From Rhodococcus jostii NBRC 16295 (lineage in GTDB: Bacteria; Actinomycetota; Actinomycetes; Mycobacteriales; Mycobacteriaceae): a stretch of DNA of 64,000 bases. The stretch is taken from the NCBI RefSeq assembly GCF_001894825.1, contig NZ_BCWY01000013.1, positions 62,001 through 126,000 of the forward strand, written 5' to 3'. The translations under genes were made by a program, and so were the position numbers. Shown here piece by piece: positions 51,440 to 59,059 of this stretch. Every line of letters starts with the position of its first letter. Positions within the stretch are counted from its first letter, which is position 1. The notes under the pieces were generated by a model. That model saw nothing but the letters and a program-made list of their open reading frames with translations. It was not told where the DNA came from and made no database searches.

Positions 51440-51700
51440 TAGAGGTGTATGTGTGGCACGGCTACCGGTATCACCGTGCGGTGGTGTGGGTTTGACCGTG
51501 TCCCACACCGACGCTTGTGGTGCAGGAACATGCTGTTTCGGATTCACCCCCAACCACGGTGTCGCGGTGGGCAGGCTGCGGCGGACCGGCGATGCCGTGG
51601 TCTGCCCGGGGTGGGACCGATCTTGTCCCGGCACCGGCGCACCGGCGCGTGTTCGGTGACACGGACCGCGGGTGACTGCCCCCGCCGCCGGGTGGCCTTG
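51440..51700 (-). ncRNA. Candidate structured 3' RNA (omega-RNA-like) of the TnpB locus
   Basis: Downstream of and overlapping the last codons of the TnpB-like gene, on the same strand, are two clear hairpins: GGTGTGGG/CCCACACC (51483-51509) and GCACGG/CCGTGC (51456-51479), with further GC-rich inverted repeats inside the gene's end. In IS605/IS607 elements the guide-scaffold RNA is encoded at this place. Boundaries and the guide are not determinable. Confidence 0.35.
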
Positions 51701-53214
51701 CTTCTGCCGAGCAGTGCGCGTTTGGCCAGGTTCACCCCCGCGATGTGATCGCGGTTACCACCGACCCGGCAGCGAGGACACCACGCGTCGTGATAGCCGC
51801 CGGGGCGGGCGAGTGGTTCGTCGCAGCCCGGACACTGTGCGGAGGATCCCCGGGCGGGCACCGAGACCACCGTGATGCCGGCACCGGCGGCGGTGTGGGC
51901 GAGCGCTGCAACGGCTTGGCGGCGGGCGGACTGCGCGGCCCGGTTGTTGTTGACGTGTCCGTGTCCGCGGGTCTCGAGGGTGGTCAGATCTTCCACCGCG
52001 ATCATCTGCGCGCCGGCGGCGGCGGCGTAGTCGGTGACCTGGCGGGCGAAGTGGAACGCCAGTTCCCGGTTGATCTTCCCTCTCTTGATACCCACCGCGG
52101 TGCGGTGGGTGTCGAGGACGGCGATCGTCTCCTCCAGCTCGGCGCGAACCTCGGGCGGGGCGGTGGCGGCCAGCCGCGTCAACCGGGCCGCCTTGCCGTG
52201 CAGCAGCTGCCCCTCGGCTTGCAGGCGCGCGAGTTTGATTCCGAGGCCGCGGTCGTCGTAGGTCCAACCCCGGTAATCGGAGGACAACCCGCCGGAACCC
52301 TCTGCTGCGATGGCGGCGGCACCCAGAGTGGTCGGGGACCAATCGACCCCCACCGCGACCGCGGCCGAGTCCAGATCGCCTGCCGGGACGAGCTCGGTCA
52401 CGGCGCACCGCCAGAGCAGTCCCCGGCGGTCGAGGACCAGGGTCGGCAGGTGCCAGGCGGTGATCGCCCGGTCGTGCAGGTGCTCGGGGATGATCGCGGT
52501 CAGCCGGACATTGCGCCACTGCGCCCGCCCCGCCGGGGCGGGGCAGGTCGGCAGCTTCACCGTCAACACCAACTCGTCACCGGTGACGGCAAGCTGCGCG
52601 AGCTGCCGATCGGCGGCCGAGAGCCGTGCCATCGCGCTCGTCTGTGGCGGTCCCTGGACGTCGGTGATCCGCAACCGGCCGGCCGGTGCCCCGCCGCCGC
52701 GGCGGGCGCGGGCAATCAGCTGGCGCCGAACGCCCCGCGCGAAACCCGCCGGCACATAGTCGCCCGACCCGGTGGGTGCGGTCAGACGACCGGTGGCCGG
52801 GTCGAATCGCTGAGAGAGCGCTGCGATCGCGGTGTCCCGGTACGCCAGGGTCCGCAAAGTGGCCATCACCTGCGCCGTCACCACCCGCGTCACCCGCGAG
52901 GGCACGTAGATTCCGTCCGGATAGATGGGGTTCCAGCCGAGGCGGGCCGCGGCGACATGGCCCTGTGCGGGCAGCCTGCGGTCCTGGCGGTCATGGCCGG
53001 CGGCGAGCACATCGAACGTCGCCGGCTGCCACAGCCGCGACACCAACTCGGCGCCGGCCGCGGTGATCAGGTCGAGCAGCCACCCCACCCGGATGTCGAC
53101 GTCGTCGAGGCCGATCTGCTCGCCGGTCGCGTCGTCGACCGCCACATGGGCGCGGGTGGTCACCGAAAACTGCCGCGCCGCAACCGCAGTCCGACGATCC
53201 TCGCTGGTACTCAT
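51544..53214 (-). CDS. tnpB: TnpB-like RuvC nuclease (IS605/IS607 accessory protein)
   Basis: 556 residues, longer than the roughly 400 of standard TnpB because of an extended N-terminus and a basic C-terminal tail (about 505-556). RuvC-I Asp in GVDWSPTTLG (D291), RuvC-II Glu in MIAVEDLTTL (E408), a zinc ribbon CPGC...CPRC (C461, C464, C479, C482) and RuvC-III Asp in NRDHIAGVNLA (D489): all catalytic residues intact. Such proteins are RNA-guided DNA nucleases. No TnpA or CRISPR nearby. The start is ATG 53214 with only a G-rich leader. Confidence 0.85.
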   Translation of the reverse strand: MSTSEDRRTAVAARQFSVTTRAHVAVDDATGEQIGLDDVDIRVGWLLDLITAAGAELVSRLWQPATFDVLAAGHDRQDRRLPAQGHVAAARLGWNPIYPDGIYVPSRVTRVVTAQVMATLRTLAYRDTAIAALSQRFDPATGRLTAPTGSGDYVPAGFARGVRRQLIARARRGGGAPAGRLRITDVQGPPQTSAMARLSAADRQLAQLAVTGDELVLTVKLPTCPAPAGRAQWRNVRLTAIIPEHLHDRAITAWHLPTLVLDRRGLLWRCAVTELVPAGDLDSAAVAVGVDWSPTTLGAAAIAAEGSGGLSSDYRGWTYDDRGLGIKLARLQAEGQLLHGKAARLTRLAATAPPEVRAELEETIAVLDTHRTAVGIKRGKINRELAFHFARQVTDYAAAAGAQMIAVEDLTTLETRGHGHVNNNRAAQSARRQAVAALAHTAAGAGITVVSVPARGSSAQCPGCDEPLARPGGYHDAWCPRCRVGGNRDHIAGVNLAKRALLGRSKATRRRGQSPAVRVTEHAPVRRCRDKIGPTPGRPRHRRSAAACPPRHRGWG

Positions 53215-53525
53215 CGGTTACCCCGCCCCCCACCGAGCTGAGGCATCGCCCCGCCGCCTGCGCCGATTCCGCTGCGAGAGCAGCCGGCGGCACCGCAGGG
53301 AAGCGACACCAACAACACCCATGCAGTCATCCACCAGCTCCTCTACCAGCGACTCATCGCCCCGATCGCGCCCAACCCGGACAGTAACCCCCACCTATGA
53401 CAAGTAACGCTCGATCCACGCCACCGACAAACCCAGCCAACCGGTCTCGCCGCACGACCCGCACCGCCGTGCACCGGCCCTCGGCTGCGTCCTCGAGCAT
53501 CCCGCCGCGCCCCACCCGCTGCCCC
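53215..53525. other. Intergenic DNA upstream of tnpB
   Basis: About 310 bases without a convincing gene. One short frame (53218-53394, minus strand, GTG start, 58 residues, ending two bases before the tnpB ATG) has no recognisable homology and could be a leader ORF or chance. No inverted repeats marking an element end were identified. Confidence 0.4.
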
Positions 53526-53867
53526 CTAGCCGCGGTCCTCGGAGACCGGGTGCACCACACCACCGGCACTATCCCGCAGCATCTTCTCCCGGTTCTCCAG
53601 CGATGCCTCTTGCTCGGTGGAGACAGGAACCCGGTAACACTGCGCCTCCACCCGGCCGGCGCCACCGCCCACCGAACCCGACGCGGGCGTGCCCAGGTAG
53701 ACGTCCGGATCCGCGCGATCAAATATCCGGTGTCCCGCACCGGTACGCCGAAAACCGCAACCGACCCTCCGACGCCACCGAACGCACCCCGCCACCGACA
53801 AGCCGATTACTCCGCGGCCTCCCCAATCCGCCGCCGCAGAAAGTAGTAGATACCACGAGATAGTCAT
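53526..53867 (-). CDS. Hypothetical protein, 113 residues
   Basis: Frame from ATG 53867 (MTISWYLLLSAAADWGGRG) to TAG 53526. A short hydrophobic N-terminus, then a basic, glycine-rich body and an acidic end (ENREKMLRDSAGG...SEDRG). No family recognised. No strong ribosome site. It may be a real small gene or a chance frame in the accessory DNA next to tnpB. Confidence 0.3.
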   Translation of the reverse strand: MTISWYLLLSAAADWGGRGVIGLSVAGCVRWRRRVGCGFRRTGAGHRIFDRADPDVYLGTPASGSVGGGAGRVEAQCYRVPVSTEQEASLENREKMLRDSAGGVVHPVSEDRG

Positions 53868-53944
53868 GGAATTTCGATCAACAGCGGGAAGCCTACGCAA
53901 TCGACCGGCGCGGAGGGGCCGAGTGGGAGACCTGCGTCTCGTCG

Positions 53945-54571
53945 TCAGACCCGGCCGAGTGCGGTCTCGGGGCGCCACTGCGGTGACCGGCCGAGCAGAG
54001 ACAGCACCGCGCCGAAATCTGCGGAGTCGTCGTCGGCCGGCAGGCCGGGCGCGAACGCGGCGCCCTCGCGGAGCCTGTCCGCCCCGTCCGGAACGAGACG
54101 AGCGATGGGGAGAACCGCTGCCACCATGTCGGATTCGGGCTCGAAGTTGAGCCCGAGCGACCGCGCGACGTCCCAGGAGTGGACCACGTAGTCGAGGAAG
54201 TGGAACCCGACGGCCGTGGCAGCGGGGAACGGGAACTCGGTGCTGATCTCCGGCAGCCAGAACGCACCGTCCGGGGCGCGGCGCCGGGCGAATGCCTCGA
54301 CGACGGCGTCGGCCGCCGAAACGTACGCGGAAACGGGATCCGCGGCCTGTCGGGGTTGCCAGTGCGCGAGGTCCGGACCGCTGCCGGCGGCCGCCGCCGC
54401 GAACCCCCGGTGCTGCACCGTCATGTGAGCCAGCAGTTGCCCGAGATTCCACTGTGCACAGGGCGTGGCGCGCTGCAGGTCACCGCGCGTCACGCGCGAC
54501 ACGACATCCTTACTCGCCTCGACGGCGCGGGCATCCCAGCGCCGGATCTCGTCCACATCCATCGTCGACAC
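53945..54571 (-). CDS. TIGR03086-family DinB/MDMPI-fold protein
   Basis: 208 residues. WNLGQLLAHMTVQHRGFAAAA carries the metal ligand His (HM) of the DinB-like four-helix bundle; further AVGFHFLDYVVHSWDVARSLG with HSWD as a typical second metal motif. Likely mycothiol-linked, reaction unknown. Divergent from a MarR gene with a shared palindrome, so probably its target. Start ATG 54571 or 54562. Confidence 0.85.
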   Translation of the reverse strand: MSTMDVDEIRRWDARAVEASKDVVSRVTRGDLQRATPCAQWNLGQLLAHMTVQHRGFAAAAAGSGPDLAHWQPRQAADPVSAYVSAADAVVEAFARRRAPDGAFWLPEISTEFPFPAATAVGFHFLDYVVHSWDVARSLGLNFEPESDMVAAVLPIARLVPDGADRLREGAAFAPGLPADDDSADFGAVLSLLGRSPQWRPETALGRV

Positions 54572-54621
54572 CTCGTCACTCGAATCGAAGTCACTCGAAG
54601 CGGTTTAATACGCGCATGCTT

Positions 54622-54643
54622 ATCATCTACCTCGGTAGATGAT
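54622..54643. promoter_or_regulatory. Perfect palindromic operator between TIGR03086 gene and marR
   Basis: ATCATCTACC (54622-54631) and GGTAGATGAT (54634-54643) are perfect inverted 10-base arms with a 2-base TC spacer. AT-rich against the GC-rich surroundings. It lies 24 bp before the MarR ATG and about 50 bp before the divergent start, the usual MarR operator place. Confidence 0.85.
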
Positions 54644-54667
54644 CGGTCAAGGTGTATTTTCTGCGAT

Positions 54668-55153
54668 ATGCCGAGCCTCGACGCGAAAAACGATCAGCCC
54701 GAGCGAGCCCGCCGGGACCTGGCCGCGATGACGACCGCCCTGGGGCGCTCCCTGGTGGCGGCGGAACTTCCCGTGCTCGCGGAGCACGACCTGACGATGT
54801 GGGGATACATCGTGCTCCTCGCACTCGACGAGCACCCCCTGCGCACGCAGGCTGCCCTCGCGGAGGCGATCGGCGCGGACAAGACCCGGATCATCGGTGT
54901 GCTCGACGCACTGCAGGACCGTGGCCTGATCGATCGCCAGCGAGATCCCGCGGACCGGCGGGCGCGCCTGCTGTCGCTCACCGCGGCGGGGCACGACGTA
55001 CGCGATTCGGCGCAGTCGGCGATCCGGCGGGGTGAGGAACTACTGCTGGACAGGTTGCCGGAGCGGGATCGTGAGGCGTTCGTGTCCGGCCTCGTCCGGC
55101 TGTCCTCGTTGCCGGTCGACGACGTCACCGGCCGCCCGGCCGACCCCGCCTGA
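54668..55153 (+). CDS. MarR-family transcriptional regulator
   Basis: 161 residues. Winged helix ALAEAIGADKTRIIGVLDALQDRGLIDRQRDPADRRARLLSLTAAGHD (about 62-108) with the MarR wing DPADRRA. A cysteine-free, ligand-responsive rather than redox-sensing type. ATG 54668, no clear ribosome site, probably leaderless. Likely represses itself and the divergent TIGR03086 gene through the palindrome between them. Confidence 0.88.
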   Translation: MPSLDAKNDQPERARRDLAAMTTALGRSLVAAELPVLAEHDLTMWGYIVLLALDEHPLRTQAALAEAIGADKTRIIGVLDALQDRGLIDRQRDPADRRARLLSLTAAGHDVRDSAQSAIRRGEELLLDRLPERDREAFVSGLVRLSSLPVDDVTGRPADPA

Positions 55154-55175
55154 CGATGTTCCGCGACCGGTCGGG

Positions 55176-55616
55176 TCAGCCCTGCCGGAGCGCGTCCACG
55201 GCCTTGCCGATTCGGCGCTGCCGGGTCTCGTCCGTCTTCGCACCCTCGATCGAGAGCACGTGTCTGCGCTGATTGCTGTACGAGAGCGCGTCGAACGCCT
55301 TCCTCGCGTCCGGCTGCCGATCCAGGGCAGCGGCGAAGTCGGCCGGAACCGTGACGACTCGGGGTTCGGTGTCGAGTTCGACGTCGACGTCCACCTCGTC
55401 GCCCGCCGCGACCCCGGCGCCGGTCCTGTTCTCGGCGCTGAGCGGAATCATGAACACTCCACCCATCGGCGCGACGGTGGTGCGGTAGGTGTGGCTGCCG
55501 ATCGTGACCCGGACCGCGGGCCGCTTGCCCGATCCCAGTTCCTCGACGACGGCGTCGGGGATCCGGAAACCGGTCGCGGTCTTGCCGCCCAACTCGATGG
55601 TGGTGCGAAACCTCAT
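55176..55616 (-). CDS. DUF1905/YdeI-domain protein
   Basis: 146 residues. N-terminal DUF1905 beta fold (MRFRTTIELGGKTATGFRIPDAVVEELGSGKRPAVRVTI), a C-terminal YdeI/OmpD-associated helix pair (FAAALDRQPDARKAFDALSYSNQRRHVLSIEGAKTDETRQRRI). Related proteins help survival under bacteriocin or host-defence stress, by name only; mechanism unknown. Convergent with marR. Confidence 0.82.
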   Translation of the reverse strand: MRFRTTIELGGKTATGFRIPDAVVEELGSGKRPAVRVTIGSHTYRTTVAPMGGVFMIPLSAENRTGAGVAAGDEVDVDVELDTEPRVVTVPADFAAALDRQPDARKAFDALSYSNQRRHVLSIEGAKTDETRQRRIGKAVDALRQG

Positions 55617-55649
55617 GGGCAGGATTCTGCCCGCGACCGGCCCGCCGGG

Positions 55650-56756
55650 TCAGTCGAACACGATGATCTGACGGATCGCCTTGCCGTCGGCGAGTTCGTC
55701 CATGCCGCGGTTGATGTCGTCCAGCGTGATGCGGGAGGAGATGAGCTTCTCCACGGGCAGCTTTCCGGAACGCCAGAGGCCCTCGTAGATCGGGATGTCC
55801 CGGGACGGAACTGCGGACCCGAGGTAGCTGCCGATGATGGTGCGGGCCTCGGCCACCAGGGTGAGCGGCGAGATCGACGACCGTGCGTCGGGTGACGGCA
55901 ATCCGACGGTGATCGTCTTCCCGCCGGGAGCGGTTGCGCGAACGGCGGATTCGAATGCACGCGCGTTCCCGGCGGCCTCGATGACGATGGGCGCCCGCAC
56001 ACCGGCGTCCTCGAGTTCGGCCGGGGTGTAGACCGCCGTCGCGCCGAGTTCACGCGCGGTCTGCAGTTTCTCGGGAACGGCGTCGACGCCGATCACCTCG
56101 CCGGCGCCCCGGGAGACCGCGGTCAGGATCGCCGCCATGCCCACCCCGCCGAGCCCGACGACCATGACCGCCTGGCCGGGCCGTGGATCGCCGGCGTTGA
56201 GGACGGCGCCGCCGCCGGTGAGGACGGCGCATCCCAGCACCGCCGCCACGTCGGCGGGCACGTCGTCGCCGACGGGGACGACGGAGCGGCGGTTGACGAC
56301 GGCGTGCGTCGCGAACCCGGACACTCCGAGGTGGTGGTGCACGGTGTCGGCGCCGCGGTGCAGTCGTGCTCCCCCGTCGAGCAGGGTTCCGTCGTTGTTG
56401 GCACTGGTGCCGGGCCCGCATGGCATGCGGCCGTCGGTGGCGCATCCCTCACACTCTCCGCAGCGAGGGAGGAAGGTCATGACGACGCGCTGGCCGACGG
56501 TGACGTCGTCGACTCCGGACCCGAGTTGCGTGATCCGCCCGGCGGCCTCGTGCCCGAGGAGCATCGGCACCGGGCGTACCCGGTTGCCGTCGACGACGGA
56601 CAGGTCGGAGTGGCACAGGCCCGCAGCCTCGATCCGAACGAGGATCTCGCCCTCGCCGGGCTCGTCGAGGTCGAGTTCGGCGATCGAGATGGGAGTCGAC
56701 TCGGCGAACGGGCGCGCTCGGCCGATCTCTTCGAGTACCGCTCCACGGATCTTCAT
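55650..56756 (-). CDS. Zinc-dependent alcohol dehydrogenase, MDR class III-like
   Basis: 368 residues. Catalytic zinc site GLCHSD and GHEAAG, structural zinc cysteines CGECEGCATDGRMPC, Rossmann GLGGVG. Close in plan to the mycobacterial NAD-dependent alcohol/aldehyde dehydrogenases (AdhD/MDR). ATG 56756 with GGAGGAG upstream. Upstream pepR is 35 bp away on the same strand. Substrate unknown. Confidence 0.9.
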   Translation of the reverse strand: MKIRGAVLEEIGRARPFAESTPISIAELDLDEPGEGEILVRIEAAGLCHSDLSVVDGNRVRPVPMLLGHEAAGRITQLGSGVDDVTVGQRVVMTFLPRCGECEGCATDGRMPCGPGTSANNDGTLLDGGARLHRGADTVHHHLGVSGFATHAVVNRRSVVPVGDDVPADVAAVLGCAVLTGGGAVLNAGDPRPGQAVMVVGLGGVGMAAILTAVSRGAGEVIGVDAVPEKLQTARELGATAVYTPAELEDAGVRAPIVIEAAGNARAFESAVRATAPGGKTITVGLPSPDARSSISPLTLVAEARTIIGSYLGSAVPSRDIPIYEGLWRSGKLPVEKLISSRITLDDINRGMDELADGKAIRQIIVFD

Positions 56757-56790
56757 CTCGGGCTTCTCCTCCTGGTTCGGCGATTCCTCG

Positions 56791-58137
56791 TTACCGGACG
56801 ATGCCGCGCACCGAGGCCGGCAGGTCGCGCTTGCGACGATACGGTCCGACGACGGAGGCCCCGAACGGGCGTTGCAGCAGCACCCTGGCGACGTCGCGCA
56901 CCTCGTCGGTGGTGACGGCGTCGATCTTGGCGAGGGTTTCGGTGATGCTCCGGTGATTGCCGTAGTTGAGTTCGCTGCGACCGATGCGGTGCATCCGGGA
57001 ACCCGAATCCTCCAGTCCCAGAACCAGTCCACCCCGCAGGGACCCCTTGGCGCGGGCGCATTCGGCGTCGGTGATGCCCTCGGCCGCCACGTTCGAGAGC
57101 ACCTCGCGGATCACGGTGGTGACCTCTCCGAGGTTCTCGGGCTGGCAGCCGGCGTAGATCGAGAACGCACCCGTGTCGGAGAACGTGTCGATGCCCGAAT
57201 ACACGGAGTACGCCAGGCCGCGGATCTCCCGCACCTCCTGGAAGAGCCGGGAACTGAGCCCGCCACCGACGGCGGCGTTGAGCACCGACAACGCCCAGCG
57301 GTGCGGCTCGTGCCGCCCGAACGCGCGGACCCCGAGCGAGAGGTGGACCTGTTCGCTGTCCCTGTTGGTGAGGCTGAGCGTCGGTTCCGTGCGCAGTCGC
57401 AGGGTCCCGGCGCGGCGCGCCGCCGGTTCGGACGCCGATTCGAGGTGCCCGGCGAACGCGCGGCGCACCAGTTCGACCGTGGCGTCGTGGTCCACGTTGC
57501 CCGCGACGGCCACCACCATCCGCTGCGGCGTGTAGCGCCGCACGTGGAAGGAATGGAGTTGGGTGCGGGTCATCGATTCGATGGATTCGACGCTGCCGAT
57601 CACGGGACGTCCCACGGGGTGATCGCCGTAGAGCGCGGTGAGGAACGCGTCGCCGAGGAGATCTTCCGGGTCGTCGTCGCGCATCGCGATCTCTTCGAGC
57701 ACCACCTGGCGTTCCACGTCGACGTCCGCGGACCGGCAGCGGCCTCGCAGCACGACGTCGCTGACCAGGTCGACGGCGAGGGGCAGGTCCTCGTCGAGCA
57801 CGTGCGCGTAGAAGCAGGTGTGTTCCTTGGACGTGAAGGCATTGAGCTCGCCGCCGACGCCGTCCATCACCTGCGCGATGTCGAGGGCGCTGCGCGAGGG
57901 TGTGGCCTTGAACAGGAGGTGCTCGAGAAAGTGCGCCGCCCCCGCGACGGTGGGCTGCTCGTCGCGTGATCCGACACCCACCCAGACGCCCACCGACGCG
58001 GATCGGACGCCGGGAACGTATTCGGTCACCACCCGGAGCCCGCCGGGGAGCACGGTGCGCCGGACGCCGGTATCCGGCTCGTGCAGGGTCGGCGCTTGGG
58101 TCAGTGCTGCAGTGCGGCTGCGATCGATCTTGGCCAT
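56791..58137 (-). CDS. pepR: M16-family zinc peptidase PepR
   Basis: 448 residues. Zinc motif HFLEHLLF (HxxEH, about 69-76) with the third ligand Glu in ELNAFTSKEHT, and the M16 C-terminal half with the RxxxxR pocket. Processing protease of M. tuberculosis Rv2782c type. There it follows gpsI (PNPase); here no pnp lies upstream, so the order is broken at this point. A TAAAGTTTG -10-like element lies within 60 bp upstream. Confidence 0.92.
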   Translation of the reverse strand: MAKIDRSRTAALTQAPTLHEPDTGVRRTVLPGGLRVVTEYVPGVRSASVGVWVGVGSRDEQPTVAGAAHFLEHLLFKATPSRSALDIAQVMDGVGGELNAFTSKEHTCFYAHVLDEDLPLAVDLVSDVVLRGRCRSADVDVERQVVLEEIAMRDDDPEDLLGDAFLTALYGDHPVGRPVIGSVESIESMTRTQLHSFHVRRYTPQRMVVAVAGNVDHDATVELVRRAFAGHLESASEPAARRAGTLRLRTEPTLSLTNRDSEQVHLSLGVRAFGRHEPHRWALSVLNAAVGGGLSSRLFQEVREIRGLAYSVYSGIDTFSDTGAFSIYAGCQPENLGEVTTVIREVLSNVAAEGITDAECARAKGSLRGGLVLGLEDSGSRMHRIGRSELNYGNHRSITETLAKIDAVTTDEVRDVARVLLQRPFGASVVGPYRRKRDLPASVRGIVR

Positions 58138-58242
58138 GTAGTGGTTCAGCAGTCCTCGGAGGCTGGGCGTCGTCGAACGGCAAACTTTACACGCGGCACG
58201 CGACCGGCATTCAACAGCCTCGACGATGCGGTTCCGGGCCGA

Positions 58243-58920
58243 TCAGAGCCGTCCGCGGGCAGTGTCGGACCGCAGATCGGTTGCCGCCAGCACCGCGATG
58301 CGCTCGGTGCGCTGCCCCGGCCGGATCATGTCCCGGTCTTCCAGCATCCGCGTGCGGGACGAGAGCGCGGGACCGAACGGCACGCTCTCCGTCGCGACCA
58401 CGTCCACCCGCAGCCCCCGTTCCTCGAGCATCGTCCTCGTCTTGTCCACCCCGTTGAGCGTCGACTGGACGAGCAGCAGGGTGCCGCCGGGAGCGAGGAG
58501 GTCGGGGGTCTCGCCGCAGATCCGGTCGAGCACTGCGCGCCCGTCCACGCCGGCGTCCCACGCCCGGGCGAGAACCCGGCCGGGTCGGCCGTCGTCCGTC
58601 GCCGGTGTGTAGGGCGGGTTCGCCACGATCACGTCGAAGCGGAGAGTCCGGACGGAATCCACGAGGTCGCCCCGGACGACCCGGATCGTCCGGCGGTTCA
58701 GTTTGGCGTTGAGCCAGGTGCTGAGCGCGGCCCGGCGCGACACGTCGACCGCGGTGACCCAGCCGGCTCCGGCCGCACACGCCTGCACGCTCAACGCCCC
58801 TGTACCGCAACACAGATCGAGCACGCGGGTGCCCGGCCCCAGATCACGGGCGGCCAGCACCTCGGCGAGCAGCCAGGTGTCACGTTGGGGGCGATACACC
58901 CCCGGTAGACGGAAAAGCAT
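58243..58920 (-). CDS. HemK-type SAM methyltransferase
   Basis: 225 residues from ATG 58920 (MLFRLPGVYRPQRDTWLLAEVL) with GGGAGG upstream. SAM-binding LDLCCGTGALSVQAC (about 35-49) and catalytic NPPYTP (about 100), the NPPY pattern of glutamine or N6-adenine methylases. Family HemK2/MTQ2-like, so a release-factor or protein N5-glutamine methylase is possible. Confidence 0.85.
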   Translation of the reverse strand: MLFRLPGVYRPQRDTWLLAEVLAARDLGPGTRVLDLCCGTGALSVQACAAGAGWVTAVDVSRRAALSTWLNAKLNRRTIRVVRGDLVDSVRTLRFDVIVANPPYTPATDDGRPGRVLARAWDAGVDGRAVLDRICGETPDLLAPGGTLLLVQSTLNGVDKTRTMLEERGLRVDVVATESVPFGPALSSRTRMLEDRDMIRPGQRTERIAVLAATDLRSDTARGRL

Positions 58921-59059
58921 GATCGGCTCCCTCCCCCGCCGTTCCCTCCAAGCGTGGCCAGTACCCCGAGTTACATGCAACTCGACACGGGCCAATTCAC
59001 GCGCTGTTCACCTCGGAGCACGTCCGAACCGCGCCTGCGCCGGAAGCGGGAATTCTTCC

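Larger units (their letters stand above)
51440..53400 (-). mobile_element. Solo TnpB insertion (IS605/IS607-type remnant, ends unresolved)
   Basis: A TnpB-like gene with no TnpA transposase, lying between dapB and unrelated accessory genes. Limits are approximate: the left is set by the first hairpin after dapB's promoter region, the right by the end of GC-rich non-coding DNA upstream of the gene. No target duplication is expected for these elements and none was found. Confidence 0.45.

Noticed and set aside
53218-53394. A 58-residue frame ending two bases before tnpB
   Set aside because: No homology, poor start context and low-complexity Arg-rich end. Kept only as a note in the intergenic entry.
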